Assembly (NCBI GenBank): GCA_963658695.1
Contig: CAVKRN010000002.1
Span: forward strand, 49,895-113,894
Direction: 5' to 3'
Origin: CAG-791 sp963658695
GTDB taxonomy: Bacteria; Bacillota; Clostridia; Lachnospirales; Lachnospiraceae
Length of the DNA stretch: 64,000 nucleotides
The position numbers were made by a program, and so were the translations under genes. Positions 9,355 to 18,400 of the stretch are shown here, in pieces. Positions within the stretch are counted from its first letter, which is position 1. Each line of letters begins with the position of its first letter. The notes under the pieces are model-generated. The model did not search any database and had not been told where the DNA came from. It saw only the letters and a list, made by a program, of their open reading frames with translations.

Positions 9355-9478
9355 AGGGAAATACTGACTTAAATCGGCATTTCCCTAGCAACCTCCGGTG
9401 GATCGCACGGATTTGTAAAGGAATTTGCTGTTTCGCGGCACAAATCCGGCGCGGGAAACGCTTTAATCTGCGTTTCCG
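9355..9478. repeat. paired short palindromes (GGGAAAcgCTGA...GCGTTTCC family) upstream of dnaD
   Basis: Two copies of a ~30-bp palindrome lie at 9355-9386 (AGGGAAATaCTGA...ATTTCCCT) and 9452-9478 (CGGGAAACGC...GCGTTTCCG). Between them a third inverted repeat, CGGATTTGT...ACAAATCCG (about 9411-9450), is centred on AT-rich sequence. The arrangement looks like a composite REP/BIME-type element in the leader region of dnaD. Confidence 0.6.
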
Positions 9479-9653
9479 TTAAAAATGCCAACACAATGTA
9501 CCAGCCCGCATACATACTTCGGATTGGAAATCTGGTAACGATTCAGTTGCTTGTTTGGATAGGAGAGAGTATAGCATCGCGTTTTTTTCTTCAAAATGGT
9601 AAAACTGAACAGAAAAAAACGGGGGATCCGGCACGACATTTCAACCACTGATT

Positions 9654-9757
9654 TGTGGATAATGTGGATAACGGGAATAAGTCTCTCGAACCATGCAAAA
9701 TATAAAAAAGTTGTCCACACCCTCTTTGCGGCAGAGAAATGTGGACAACGTGGATAA
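9654..9757. promoter_or_regulatory. cluster of five DnaA boxes
   Basis: Two perfect boxes, TGTGGATAA, the reverse complement of TTATCCACA, stand back to back at 9654-9662 and 9663-9671. Three one-mismatch boxes follow: TTGTCCACA at 9711-9719, TGTGGACAA at 9740-9748 and CGTGGATAA at 9749-9757, the last two also abutting. Short AT-rich tracts lie between and beside them. The cluster occupies the gap between the murC stop and the dnaD start, upstream of dnaD. It may regulate the primosome operon or bind/titrate DnaA. The gap 9328-9760 holds nothing else apart from the palindromes. Confidence 0.75.
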
Positions 9758-9760
9758 ATA

Positions 9761-11164
9761 TCAGTCTTTGGATGAGGAAAGCAGTGCGGGACCGATATCT
9801 GTTACATTTCCGGCACCCATGGTTATCAACAAATCGCCTTTTCGGCATTTTTTTCGTACAAAATTCTGGATTTCATTAAAATCGGGCAAGTAGAATACTT
9901 CCTCCCTGCCGAGCGCACGTATTTTGTCGGCCAGTGTCTGCGAGCTGATGCCAAGCGTGTCGGTTTCTCTGGCAGCATAAATGTCAGCGAGAATTACAAT
10001 ATCCGCAAGCGAAAGAGCACTTGCAAAATCGTCCAGCAAAGCCTTTGTTCTGGTGTAGGTATGGGGCTGGAAAATGCAGACAATGCGGTCGTGGGCAATG
10101 TTAGCGGCAGCGGTCAGCGTGGCGCGAATCTCTGTCGGGTGGTGCGCGTAGTCATCAATGATCGTGACGCCGTCCATCGTGCCCTTGTACTCAAAGCGCC
10201 GATCGGTTCCCGCAAAGGCAGCAAGTGCTTTGGCAGTGTGCCCCCGGTCTACGCCGATGAGATCAGCGACAGCAATGGCAGCCAGCGAATTATATACATT
10301 GTGCTCTCCGGGGACGCCCAGAGAAATCAGCTGCGTATGGCCGCCGGTTTTAATATGGCGGCAGCAGGTGAAGGAAGCGTGTGCCGCGTCATCATAATGA
10401 ATATGAACCGGATAGTAATCGCTACGGTTCCGATCACTGCCGAAGGTGACAATGTGACAGGAGAGTCCCGCGATCAGCTCCTCATAATTTTCAATATCGC
10501 TGTTAATGATCAGTGTTCCGTCCGAAGGGATCAGCTCGGCAAATTTGCGGAAGGAGCGCCGAATGTCTGCAAGGTCCTTGAAAAAGTCCAGATGATCGGC
10601 ATCAATGTCCAGAATGATGCCGATTTTCGGGAACAGTGACAGAAAGCTGTTGGTGTATTCACAGGCCTCTGCAACAAAATAATCCGAATGCCCCACGCGT
10701 ACATTTCCGCCAATGGATTTTAAAATTCCTCCAACTGAGATGGTCGGATCATCGTCGGCAGACAGAAGAATTTCAGAAATCATGGAGGTAGTAGTCGTCT
10801 TGCCGTGTGTTCCGGCTATGGCCACCGGACAGCCGTAGTTGCGCATGATCTCCCCCAGAAGCTCTGCTCTGGTCAGATGGGGAATATTAAGAGCCAGTGT
10901 TTTCTGATATTCGGGATTATCGGGATGGATGGCAGCGGTGAAAATAACAAGGTCAATATCAGAGGTAATGTTCTCCTCTTTCTGACCAATGCACACGCGG
11001 ATGCCGTGACTCTCCAGCTCCTTCGTGATGGGAGACGAAGCGCGGTCCGAGCCAGAAACTGTAAATCCGCGGCTTGCCAGAATCTCAGCAAGGCCGCTCA
11101 TGGAAATGCCGCCGATTCCGCAGAAAAAGACGGAAATCGGATGAGAAAAATCAACCTGATACAT
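9761..11164 (-). CDS. murC: UDP-N-acetylmuramate--L-alanine ligase
   Basis: 467 residues from ATG 11164, which has AAAGGAC upstream; the frame is open further 5' but that part is derived from the intergenic repeat and has no homology. MurC adds L-alanine to UDP-MurNAc with ATP in the cytoplasm, the first step of the peptidoglycan stem. Visible: Rossmann loop FFCGIGGISMSGLAEIL (residues ~13-29), Mur P-loop GTHGKTTTTSM at ~118-128, the EACEYTNSFLSLFP catalytic region, DADHLDFF, and in the last domain DDYAHHPTEIRATL and FQPHTYTRTKAL. All key residues are present. Confidence 0.96.
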   Translation of the reverse strand: MYQVDFSHPISVFFCGIGGISMSGLAEILASRGFTVSGSDRASSPITKELESHGIRVCIGQKEENITSDIDLVIFTAAIHPDNPEYQKTLALNIPHLTRAELLGEIMRNYGCPVAIAGTHGKTTTTSMISEILLSADDDPTISVGGILKSIGGNVRVGHSDYFVAEACEYTNSFLSLFPKIGIILDIDADHLDFFKDLADIRRSFRKFAELIPSDGTLIINSDIENYEELIAGLSCHIVTFGSDRNRSDYYPVHIHYDDAAHASFTCCRHIKTGGHTQLISLGVPGEHNVYNSLAAIAVADLIGVDRGHTAKALAAFAGTDRRFEYKGTMDGVTIIDDYAHHPTEIRATLTAAANIAHDRIVCIFQPHTYTRTKALLDDFASALSLADIVILADIYAARETDTLGISSQTLADKIRALGREEVFYLPDFNEIQNFVRKKCRKGDLLITMGAGNVTDIGPALLSSSKD

Positions 11165-11289
11165 AGGATGTCCTTTCGCTTTTAATGCCGCCGGAGGCGG
11201 CCGATCTTTGTTTTGCATATGATTATAGAAGAGACAGAGAGGAACTGCAAACAGCCAGAGCTGATCGTCAGGAAATGGGCGGTGCGATT

Positions 11290-11526
11290 GTTGCAGTACA
11301 GACACCCGCCAGCGACAGGGTGGCGGAGAATGTCCAGATCAGGGGCCTTGCGAGGCCTCGGTGCTTGCGAACGTCCTGTGTGAGCTTAGCACCGCTAGGT
11401 CCGAGGATGGAGCACGTTTTTGCCGAGTGGCCGTCAGGCCATCTCGTAGCTGACGAAGTCAGCGTGGCGCACCCTGATCGGACAACTCCGTCAGGACCCG
11501 TCGCTAGTGGGCGTGTATACAGTGAC
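11290..11526 (+). repeat. 237-bp structured inverted-repeat element, copy 1
   Basis: Ends are imperfect inverted repeats (GTTGCAGTACAGACaccCGCC / GGGCGTGTATACAGTGAC). Inside, TGGCGGAG (11321-11328) pairs with CTCCGTCA (11486-11493) and GATCAGGG (11337-11344) with CCCTGATC (11472-11479). The central ~85 bases, from GAATGTCCAG to CCGAGGATGGAGC, are nearly identical to a second copy at 22701-22887. Compared with that copy, this one carries an extra segment with two small hairpins (GGCCgtcaGGCC and GCTGACgaaGTCAGC). It lies upstream of minus-strand murC. The rest of the gap, 11527-11726, contains only the glgC promoter region. Confidence 0.75.
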
Positions 11527-11676
11527 ATTTGCGTTGTGACAAATGCCTGAACTCATTGCGGTAACTAATAGGATGAAAATAAATCTGTACAAAACAAACG
11601 ATTGAAAAAACATCAAACTTGGATATTAAGCACAATTACACGCCGGAAATTCCTTTTATTCCATGCGCTGCTGTGC

Positions 11677-11682
11677 TATACT
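11677..11682 (+). promoter_or_regulatory. probable extended -10 promoter element for glgCD
   Basis: TATACT preceded by TGC (extended -10) lies 57 bases before the glgC start. The corresponding -35 position (around 11654) reads TTTTAT and is weak. An AT-rich stretch precedes it. Confidence 0.4.
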
Positions 11683-11738
11683 GTGTCTGCTGATGGGTTC
11701 ATCCAAAGGCAAATACAGACAGCACTGAGGTGATCGTG

Positions 11739-13013
11739 ATGATCAAGAAGGAAATGATAGCGATGCTGTTGGCAGGAGGCCGCGGCAGTCGACTTGGGAT
11801 TCTTACATCCAAGATGGCAAAGCCTGCAGTTCCCTTTGGTGGTAAATATCGAATTATCGATTTTCCACTGAGCAACTGCATTAATTCCGGCGTGGATACT
11901 GTGGGCGTATTGACGCAGTACATGCCGCTGAAGCTGAACACGCACATCGGAATCGGTATTCCGTGGGACCTGGATAAACTGACAGGCGGCGTGTCCGTAC
12001 TTCCGCCCTATGAGAAGATTGCAGGGACGGAGTGGTATACCGGGACGGCAAATGCCATATACCAGAACATGAGCTACATGGAAAATTACCATCCGGATTA
12101 TGTTCTCATCCTTTCCGGCGATCACATCTACAAGATGGATTATGAGTCTATGCTGGACTTCCATAAGGAGAACAACGCCGATGTAACCATTGCGGTTATG
12201 CCGGTTCCGATGGAAGAGGCTAAGCGCTTTGGTATCATGATTACCGATGAGAACCGGCAGATTACGGATTTTGAGGAGAAGCCGGCCAATCCCCGCAGCA
12301 ATCTGGCATCCATGGGAATTTATATTTTCTCCTGGAAAGCGTTCCGGGAGGCATTGGAGACCAACAAGGATACGCCGGGGCTTGATTTTGGTAAGCATAT
12401 CATCCCGTATTGCAGGGATAAGGGCGAGCGTCTGTTCGCTTATGAGTTCAACGGCTACTGGAAGGATGTCGGAACGCTGACCTCGTATTGGGAAGCGAAT
12501 ATGCAGCTCATAGATATTGTTCCGGAATTCAATCTGTACGAGGAATACTGGAAGATTTATACCAATGTGGAGTCGTTACCGCCGCAGTATTACGGCCCCT
12601 CGAGTAAGGTGTTGCGCTCCATTGTAGGGGATGGCAGTGAGATTTACGGACACGTGGAGCAATCCGTCATTGGCAGCGACGTTGTCATCGGTGAAGGTGC
12701 CGTGATTCGTGATTCCATCATCATGAATGGTGCCAGAATCGATGCCGGATGCCGCTTGGAAAAGGCCATTGTGGCAGAGCGGGCTCACGTCGGAGAGAAT
12801 GTGGTGATCGGAGAGGGAGAAGAGGTCCCCAACGAGACGAACCCGGATATCTATTGCAGCGGCCTGACGGTTATTGCAGAGGATACGGAGGTTCCGGCCG
12901 GCGTTTCCATCGGAAAGAATGCAATGGTGAATGGCAGGACTGTCGCGGAGGACTATCCGCAGGGCAGGCTGGAAAGCGGCCGGACACTGAATAAGGAGGG
13001 AAGCGCGTTATGA
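11739..13013 (+). CDS. glgC: glucose-1-phosphate adenylyltransferase, GlgC subunit
   Basis: 424 residues from ATG 11739 (GAGGTG six bases upstream; an in-frame GTG at 11730 is less well placed). The enzyme makes ADP-glucose from ATP and glucose 1-phosphate, the committed step of glycogen synthesis. Motifs: nucleotidyltransferase loop MLLAGGRGSRLGILT, the PFGGKYRIIDFPLSN segment, WYTGTANAIYQN, SGDHIYKMDY (metal aspartate), FEEKP, and C-terminal left-handed beta-helix hexapeptide repeats (GEGAVIRDSIIMNGARIDAG). It overlaps glgD by four bases (ATGA), so the two are translationally coupled. Confidence 0.95.
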   Translation: MIKKEMIAMLLAGGRGSRLGILTSKMAKPAVPFGGKYRIIDFPLSNCINSGVDTVGVLTQYMPLKLNTHIGIGIPWDLDKLTGGVSVLPPYEKIAGTEWYTGTANAIYQNMSYMENYHPDYVLILSGDHIYKMDYESMLDFHKENNADVTIAVMPVPMEEAKRFGIMITDENRQITDFEEKPANPRSNLASMGIYIFSWKAFREALETNKDTPGLDFGKHIIPYCRDKGERLFAYEFNGYWKDVGTLTSYWEANMQLIDIVPEFNLYEEYWKIYTNVESLPPQYYGPSSKVLRSIVGDGSEIYGHVEQSVIGSDVVIGEGAVIRDSIIMNGARIDAGCRLEKAIVAERAHVGENVVIGEGEEVPNETNPDIYCSGLTVIAEDTEVPAGVSIGKNAMVNGRTVAEDYPQGRLESGRTLNKEGSAL

Positions 13014-14131
13014 GAGCGATCGGAATCATTCTGGCGGGTGGACGTTCCAACCGCATGAGAGAGCTGTCCCAAAAACGGGCGGCCTGCGCGATGCCGGTGG
13101 CAGGGAGCTTCCGCAGCATAGATTTTGCTTTGACGAATATGGAGTATTCCAGGGTTCAGAAGGTGGCGGTTCTGACCCAGTACAATTCGCGAAGCCTCAA
13201 CGAGCATTTGAGCTCCTCCAAGTGGTGGGATTTCGGACGCAAGCAGGGCGGAATGTTCCTCTTTACACCATCCTTTACCAGTGAGAACGGGAACTGGTAC
13301 CGCGGAACAGCCGATGCAATTGCACAGAATATCAGCTTCCTGAAAAACTCCCACGAGCCGTATGTCGTCATTGCATCCGGTGACTGTGTTTACAAGATGG
13401 ATTACGGCGAGGTGCTGGAATATCACGTGGCAAAGCGGGCGGATATTACGGTTGTATGTAAGGATATGCCGGAGGACGCAAGTGTTGAACGCTACGGAAC
13501 AGTGACATTGGACGGAGATGGCCGTATCACAGAGTTTGTGGAGAAACCAATTGTCGCCAAGTCCAAGACCATTTCCTGCGGCATCTATGTCATTCGGCGC
13601 CGTGCACTGATTGAACTTCTGGAGCGCAGCGAGGAAGAAGGCCGGTTTGATATCGTGCAGGATATTCTCATTCGCTACAAGGATGTGAAGCGGATTTACG
13701 GGTATAAGATCAACTCCTATTGGAGCAATATTGCTTCGGTGGACGATTATTTCCGCATGAACATGGATTTCCTAAAGCCTGAGGTGCGGAACTATTTCTT
13801 TAAGGAATATCCGGGTGTGAATTCCAAGGTGGCTGACCTTCCGCCGGCCAAGTTTAACGTGGGTGTAAACGTTCGCAACAGCCTCCTTTCCAGCGGTTGC
13901 ATCGTCAATGGTGACGTTGAGGACTCCGTGCTGTTCCAGCAGGTATATGTGGGGAACAACTGTGTGATCCGCAATTCGCTGATTCTCAATGATGTCTATA
14001 TCGGTGACAATGTCTACATTGAGAACTGCATTGTGGAATCCGGCAGCACAATTCGGGCCAACGCGTACTACAAGGGAGAGAATGCAGTCCGCATCGTTGT
14101 GGAAGAGAAGGGGGAGCGCTACAGTCTGTAG
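13010..14131 (+). CDS. glgD: GlgD, non-catalytic partner of ADP-glucose pyrophosphorylase
   Basis: 373 residues; paralogue of GlgC. The N-terminal loop reads ILAGGRSNRMRELSQKRAACAMPVAGSFRSIDF, lacking parts of the GlgC loop, and the acceptor region has ASGDCVYKMDYGEVLE. It ends with hexapeptide repeats (VGNNCVIRNSLILNDVYIGDNVYIENCI). In Firmicutes GlgD pairs with GlgC and modulates the activity of the heterotetramer, while GlgC does the chemistry. Start ATG 13010 overlaps the glgC stop. Glycogen synthase and branching enzyme are not in this window; glycogen phosphorylase is 12 kb downstream. Confidence 0.94.
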   Translation: MRAIGIILAGGRSNRMRELSQKRAACAMPVAGSFRSIDFALTNMEYSRVQKVAVLTQYNSRSLNEHLSSSKWWDFGRKQGGMFLFTPSFTSENGNWYRGTADAIAQNISFLKNSHEPYVVIASGDCVYKMDYGEVLEYHVAKRADITVVCKDMPEDASVERYGTVTLDGDGRITEFVEKPIVAKSKTISCGIYVIRRRALIELLERSEEEGRFDIVQDILIRYKDVKRIYGYKINSYWSNIASVDDYFRMNMDFLKPEVRNYFFKEYPGVNSKVADLPPAKFNVGVNVRNSLLSSGCIVNGDVEDSVLFQQVYVGNNCVIRNSLILNDVYIGDNVYIENCIVESGSTIRANAYYKGENAVRIVVEEKGERYSL

Positions 14132-14142
14132 CAGGGACAGTT

Positions 14143-14439
14143 ATGAAAATTACGGATGTTCGAGTACGCAGGATTGCACAATCCGGCAAGATGCGGGCCG
14201 TTGTTTCGATTACACTCAACAGCGAATTTGTGGTACATGACATAAAGGTAATTGAAGGGGAAAAAGGCTTGTTCATTGCGATGCCCAGTAAGCGCACCGC
14301 AGAGGGTGAATATCGGGATGTGGCACATCCCATCAATGCACAGACCAGGAAGATGGTGGAGGATGCCATCCTGACAAAGTATCGGGAGTGTGTTGAAACC
14401 TGGGACAAGGCCATGGATGAGTCGGCAGCACTGGCATGA
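14143..14439 (+). CDS. spoVG: SpoVG family nucleic-acid-binding regulator
   Basis: 98 residues, full length. The sequence MKITDVRVRRIAQSGKMRAV, then VHDIKVIEGEKGLFIAMPSKR and DVAHPINAQTRKMVEDAI, is highly characteristic of SpoVG. The protein is a small DNA/RNA-binding regulator, known in Bacillus for effects on asymmetric division during sporulation and in other Firmicutes for capsule and virulence control. It starts 11 bases after glgD and is followed by a strong terminator, so it is probably the last gene of a glgCD-spoVG unit. Confidence 0.96.
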   Translation: MKITDVRVRRIAQSGKMRAVVSITLNSEFVVHDIKVIEGEKGLFIAMPSKRTAEGEYRDVAHPINAQTRKMVEDAILTKYRECVETWDKAMDESAALA

Positions 14440-14476
14440 ATCATTGCGGCAATAGAGGGAAACGGAAAACTTTTGG

Positions 14477-14506
14477 GCAGCAGGAGCGGGGGCTCCTGCT
14501 GCTTTT
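14477..14506 (+). terminator. intrinsic terminator after spoVG
   Basis: Stem GCAGCAGGAGC / GCTCCTGCTGC (11 bp, perfect) with a G-rich loop, followed by TTTTG. It closes the glgC-glgD-spoVG transcript. Confidence 0.9.
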
Positions 14507-14507
14507 G

Positions 14508-14640
14508 TATCTGTTCAGCACCTGCCATATTTCAACGTAAACCTTCTGCGTGCAGGCAAATTCAGTTACTGTACAGATGCCGCCCATCGCATGGCTGGCG
14601 AGTGAACTGTTACCAAATTCACGATTGAAATTGGCAGGAG
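14508..14640 (-). repeat. long-palindrome repeat (TGCCA...TTTCAA family), interrupted copy
   Basis: Read on the minus strand this is the same palindrome as at 28979-29052 and 47144-47220: CTGCCAATTTCAATCGTGAATTT on one arm, and GCAGAAGGTTTACGTTGAAATATGGCAG followed by GTGCTGAACAGATAC on the other. Here the two arms are separated by a 49-bp element inserted with an 8-bp duplication (see next feature). Confidence 0.75.
14565..14613. mobile_element. 49-bp inverted-repeat mini-element with 8-bp target duplication (copy 1)
   Basis: The element begins GTTACTGTACAG and ends TGAACTGTTAC, giving imperfect terminal inverted repeats. It is flanked directly by CAAATTCA at 14557-14564 and again at 14614-14621, an exact 8-bp duplication. 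Removing element plus one duplication restores an intact palindromic repeat of the surrounding family. It has no coding capacity, so a transposase must act in trans. Confidence 0.75.
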
Positions 14641-14721
14641 ACCCGTCGCTTTGCGGGGGCATCGATACCGTGGTATGCTACTACCTTGTGACAGTGTGTG
14701 GAACAGAAAGGAGAAACGGGA

Positions 14722-15309
14722 GTGGAGCAGGAGTGGTACTTAATTGTAGGACTTGGTAATCCGGGCAGAGAATATGACGGAACAAGGCATAATGTTGGCT
14801 TCGCGGCGGCCGATCTTCTGATTGATGCATGGAATATTGACGGACCGGCACGGTTTAAAAAGTCTCTGGTAGGAAAAGGGAGAATCGGAGACGCCAAGGT
14901 GGTGGTTATGAAGCCGATGACGTATATGAACCTTTCGGGAGAAGCGGTGCGGGAAGGAATTGATTATTACAAAATAGATCCGGCCACCCATCTGATTGTG
15001 ATTTCGGATGACATTGATTTAGAGCCGGGACGAATCCGGGTTCGTCAGAAGGGAAGCGCCGGCGGACACAACGGTCTGAAAAACATCATTCAGCATGTGG
15101 GAGACGGAAACTTTTACCGCGTGCGGATTGGCGTCGGAGCAAAGCCCAATCCCCAGTATAATCTGGCAGATCATGTATTGGGGCATCCCAAGGGGGAGGA
15201 CGCGGAGAACATTTGTCTTGCTGAACGGAAAGCGGCAGAGGCCATCGAGGTCATCCTGCGGGATGGTATACAAAAGGCAATGAATCAGTACAACAAAAGC
15301 ACCACATGA
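14722..15309 (+). CDS. pth: peptidyl-tRNA hydrolase
   Basis: 195 residues from GTG 14722, which has AAAGGAG eight bases upstream; the frame continues back to GTG 14698 but without a ribosome site. The enzyme cleaves the ester bond of peptidyl-tRNA released from stalled ribosomes. Motifs: LIVGLGNPGREYDGTRHNVGF (catalytic His of TRHN), KPMTYMNLSGEAV, VISDDIDLEPGRIRVRQKGSAGGHNGLKNI (catalytic Asp and second His) and FYRVRIGVG. It directly precedes mfd, a pairing common in Firmicutes. Confidence 0.95.
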   Translation: MEQEWYLIVGLGNPGREYDGTRHNVGFAAADLLIDAWNIDGPARFKKSLVGKGRIGDAKVVVMKPMTYMNLSGEAVREGIDYYKIDPATHLIVISDDIDLEPGRIRVRQKGSAGGHNGLKNIIQHVGDGNFYRVRIGVGAKPNPQYNLADHVLGHPKGEDAENICLAERKAAEAIEVILRDGIQKAMNQYNKSTT

Positions 15310-15409
15310 GTGAAATATACAGGATAGCGAATGGCTTGGAGACGGTGGGAGAACATCGCCTGTAGCAACCCGCTCACAGGTGGTGTCAAAAGGTATAGGC
15401 AGGGATTTC

Positions 15410-18400
15410 ATGAGAACTTTAACAGAACCGCTTCATGAAGCAGCGGAATATCAAACACTTCTGGAGCAATTAAAGGAACCGGGGGCAAGAGCGCTGGCGG
15501 ACGGGTGCGTACCGTCTCAGAAGCTCCACTTGATCGATGCCCTTTCCGGAGAACGTGCGTTGGCACCACATGCACGGTTTCGTCTGATCCTGACCTATTC
15601 CGACAAACGGGTTCGGCAGATTCAGAGCGAGTATCTTTTTTATGACCGGAACACCGTGGTATTCCCGGCGAGAGACCTGATTTTCTATCAGGCCGATCTG
15701 CGCGGTAAGGCACTGGAGAAGGAACGGATGCTGTGCCTAAGAAGGATCATGGAAGGGCGCCCGACTACCCTTGTCACAACCTTTGCGGCACTGATGACCC
15801 CTCAGGTTTCGCTTCGCACACTGCAAAACGCTGTTCTTTTTCTGGAAAAAAGACAGCGCTTTGCTTTGAATCAGCTTTCCGGCAGGCTCTTGCAGCTTGG
15901 CTACGAAAAGACGCTGCAGGTGGAGGAGCCGGGGCAGTTTGCCATTCGCGGTGATATTGTAGATATTTTTGATCTGACCGAAGAGAATCCTTGCCGTCTG
16001 GAATTTTTCGACGATGAAATTGACTCCATTCGCAGCTTTGACCTTGAGACGCAGCGCTCCATTGAGCAGCTCGAATCGGTGCAGGTTTACCCGGCAGCAG
16101 AGCTTATTATGTCGGATGCACGGCGCCGGGATGGCCTTGCAAGAATCAAGGAAGAGCAGGAGAAGACGGTGCAGACGCTCCGGGATCAGGGGAGAATGGA
16201 AGCGGCGCATCGCCTCTTACAGGAGACGAAAGAGATTCTGGAACGGGCGGAAGAGCTTCGGGATTATACAGGACTGGAAGGATATATTCATTATTTTTAC
16301 CCTCAGACAGACAGCTTTCTGGAGCTGTTTCCCAAGGATCAGACGATGGTGTTCCTCGATGAACCCGCGCACATCCGGGAAGAGGCGGATGCGGTTGAGC
16401 TGGAGTTTCGTGAGAGCATGATCAGCCGGAGCGAAAAGGGGTATGTGCTTCCCGGCCAGATGCAGCTGTTATCCAGCGCCGATGCCATCGAGGCGAAAAT
16501 GAAGGACTACCGGTGCCTCGGATTGACAGAGCTGGCTTCCGGCAACTCATTTTTCCTGCCGGAGTGCATCGTGTCCGTGCATGCCAGAAGCGTGGCGGCG
16601 TACAACAAGAGCTTCGATGCTCTGGCAGAGGATCTTCGCAAGTACCGGTTGCAGAAGTACCGCTGCATCATCATCTCTGCTTCCCGAACACGTGCCAAGC
16701 GGCTGGCGGCGGATCTGACGGCCAGAGGCCTGACGAGCTTCTATAGCGAGAACCCGGACCGTGTGCTGGAGCCGGGCGAGATCATGACCTACTACGGGAG
16801 TATTGCGCATGGTTTTGAATATCCCCAGCTGAAGTTCATTGTGATTGCGGAGACCGACATTTTCGGCGCCGGTATCCGGAAAAAACAAAAAAAGCATCGC
16901 TATGAGGGGGAGTCGATTCGGGATTTTGCCCAGCTGAAGGTGGGGGACTACGTGGTGCACGAGGACCACGGCATCGGCATCTATCGCGGAGTGGAGAAGA
17001 TCGAAGTCGATGGCATTGCCAAGGACTACATCAAGATCGAGTACGGTGGAGGCGGCACACTCTACATTCTGCCGGGAGAGCTGAAGGTGCTGCAGAAATA
17101 TGCCTCGCAAGAGGCGGCAAAGCCTAAGCTCAATAAGCTCGGCACGCAGGAATGGTCGGCCACCCGCAACAAGGTGAAGGGCGCTGTTGAGGAAGTGGCG
17201 GCCGATCTGGTGCAGCTCTATGCCAAGCGCCAGGCGATGAAGGGGCACGCGTTCGAAAAGGACACGGTGTGGCAGAAAGAATTTGAAGAACTGTTCCCCT
17301 TCGAGGAAACACAGGATCAGTTAAACGCCATCGCAGACACCAAGAAGGATATGGAGTCAGACAAGATTATGGACCGCCTGATCTGTGGCGATGTGGGCTT
17401 TGGCAAGACGGAGATCGCTATCCGTGCTGCTTTTAAGGCGGTGCAGGACGGCATGCAGGTCGCGGTTTTGGTCCCCACAACGATTCTGGCTCAGCAGCAC
17501 TTCAATACCTTTACGGAGCGTATGAAGGAATATCCGGTATGTGTGGAGATGCTCTCGAGGTTTCGTACTGCTGCCGAGCAGAAAAAGACTCTGGCAGGTG
17601 TCGCATCGGGCCGTGTGGACATTTTAATCGGAACGCACCGGCTTCTATCCAAGGATGTGACATTTAAGAGCCTGGGACTTCTGGTGGTGGATGAAGAACA
17701 GCGCTTTGGCGTTGCCCACAAGGAGAAAATAAAAAAACTCCGGGAGAATGTGGATGTACTGACACTGTCTGCCACCCCCATTCCCAGAACGCTCCATATG
17801 AGCATGATCGGCATTCGCGACATGAGTGTTCTGGAGGAGGCACCGCAGGACCGGGTCAGCATCCAGACCTACGTCATGGAATACAATGAGGAAATGGTGC
17901 GGGAAGCTGTACTGCGGGAGCTTTCCCGCGGCGGCCAGGTGTACTACGTATACAACCGTGTCAATGATATTGCGGAGACGGCGGCCAGACTCCAGCAGCT
18001 GATTCCGGAGGCCAGAATCGGCTTCGCCCACGGACAGATGAATGAGCAGGAGCTGGAAAAGGTTATGTACGATTTCATAAGCGGCCGGATCGATGTGCTC
18101 GTTTCGACCACGATCATTGAAACCGGACTGGACATCTCTAACGTTAATACAATCATCATTCACGACTCGGATCGCATGGGCCTGTCACAGCTGTACCAGC
18201 TGCGCGGGCGTGTGGGACGCTCGAGCCGTACGGCCTACGCCTTTTTAATGTACAAGAAGGATAAGCTTCTGCGGGAGGAAGCCCAGAAGCGCCTGGCTGC
18301 CATTCGCGAATTTACCGACCTTGGCAGCGGCTTCCGCATCGCTATGCGGGATCTGGAAATCCGGGGAGCCGGCGCAGTTCTTGGAAAGGCGCAGCACGGT

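Noticed and set aside
9328..9760. Chromosomal origin of replication
   Set aside because: DnaA boxes are clear, but dnaA, dnaN and rpmH are absent and no unwinding element with a DnaA-trio could be recognised, so only a DnaA-binding cluster is claimed.
11165..11305. 47-codon N-terminal extension of MurC
   Set aside because: No homology, it runs into repeat sequence, and ATG 11164 has a good AAAGGAC.
11268..11528. Possible small proteins on both strands (GLARPxxx-type) within the repeat
   Set aside because: They occur only because the repeat is open in several frames; reading frame is not preserved between copies beyond the core, and there is no ribosome site.
14565..14613. Integron attC site
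   Set aside because: The GTTAC ends do not fit the GTTRRRY core, and the exact 8-bp flanking duplications indicate transposition.
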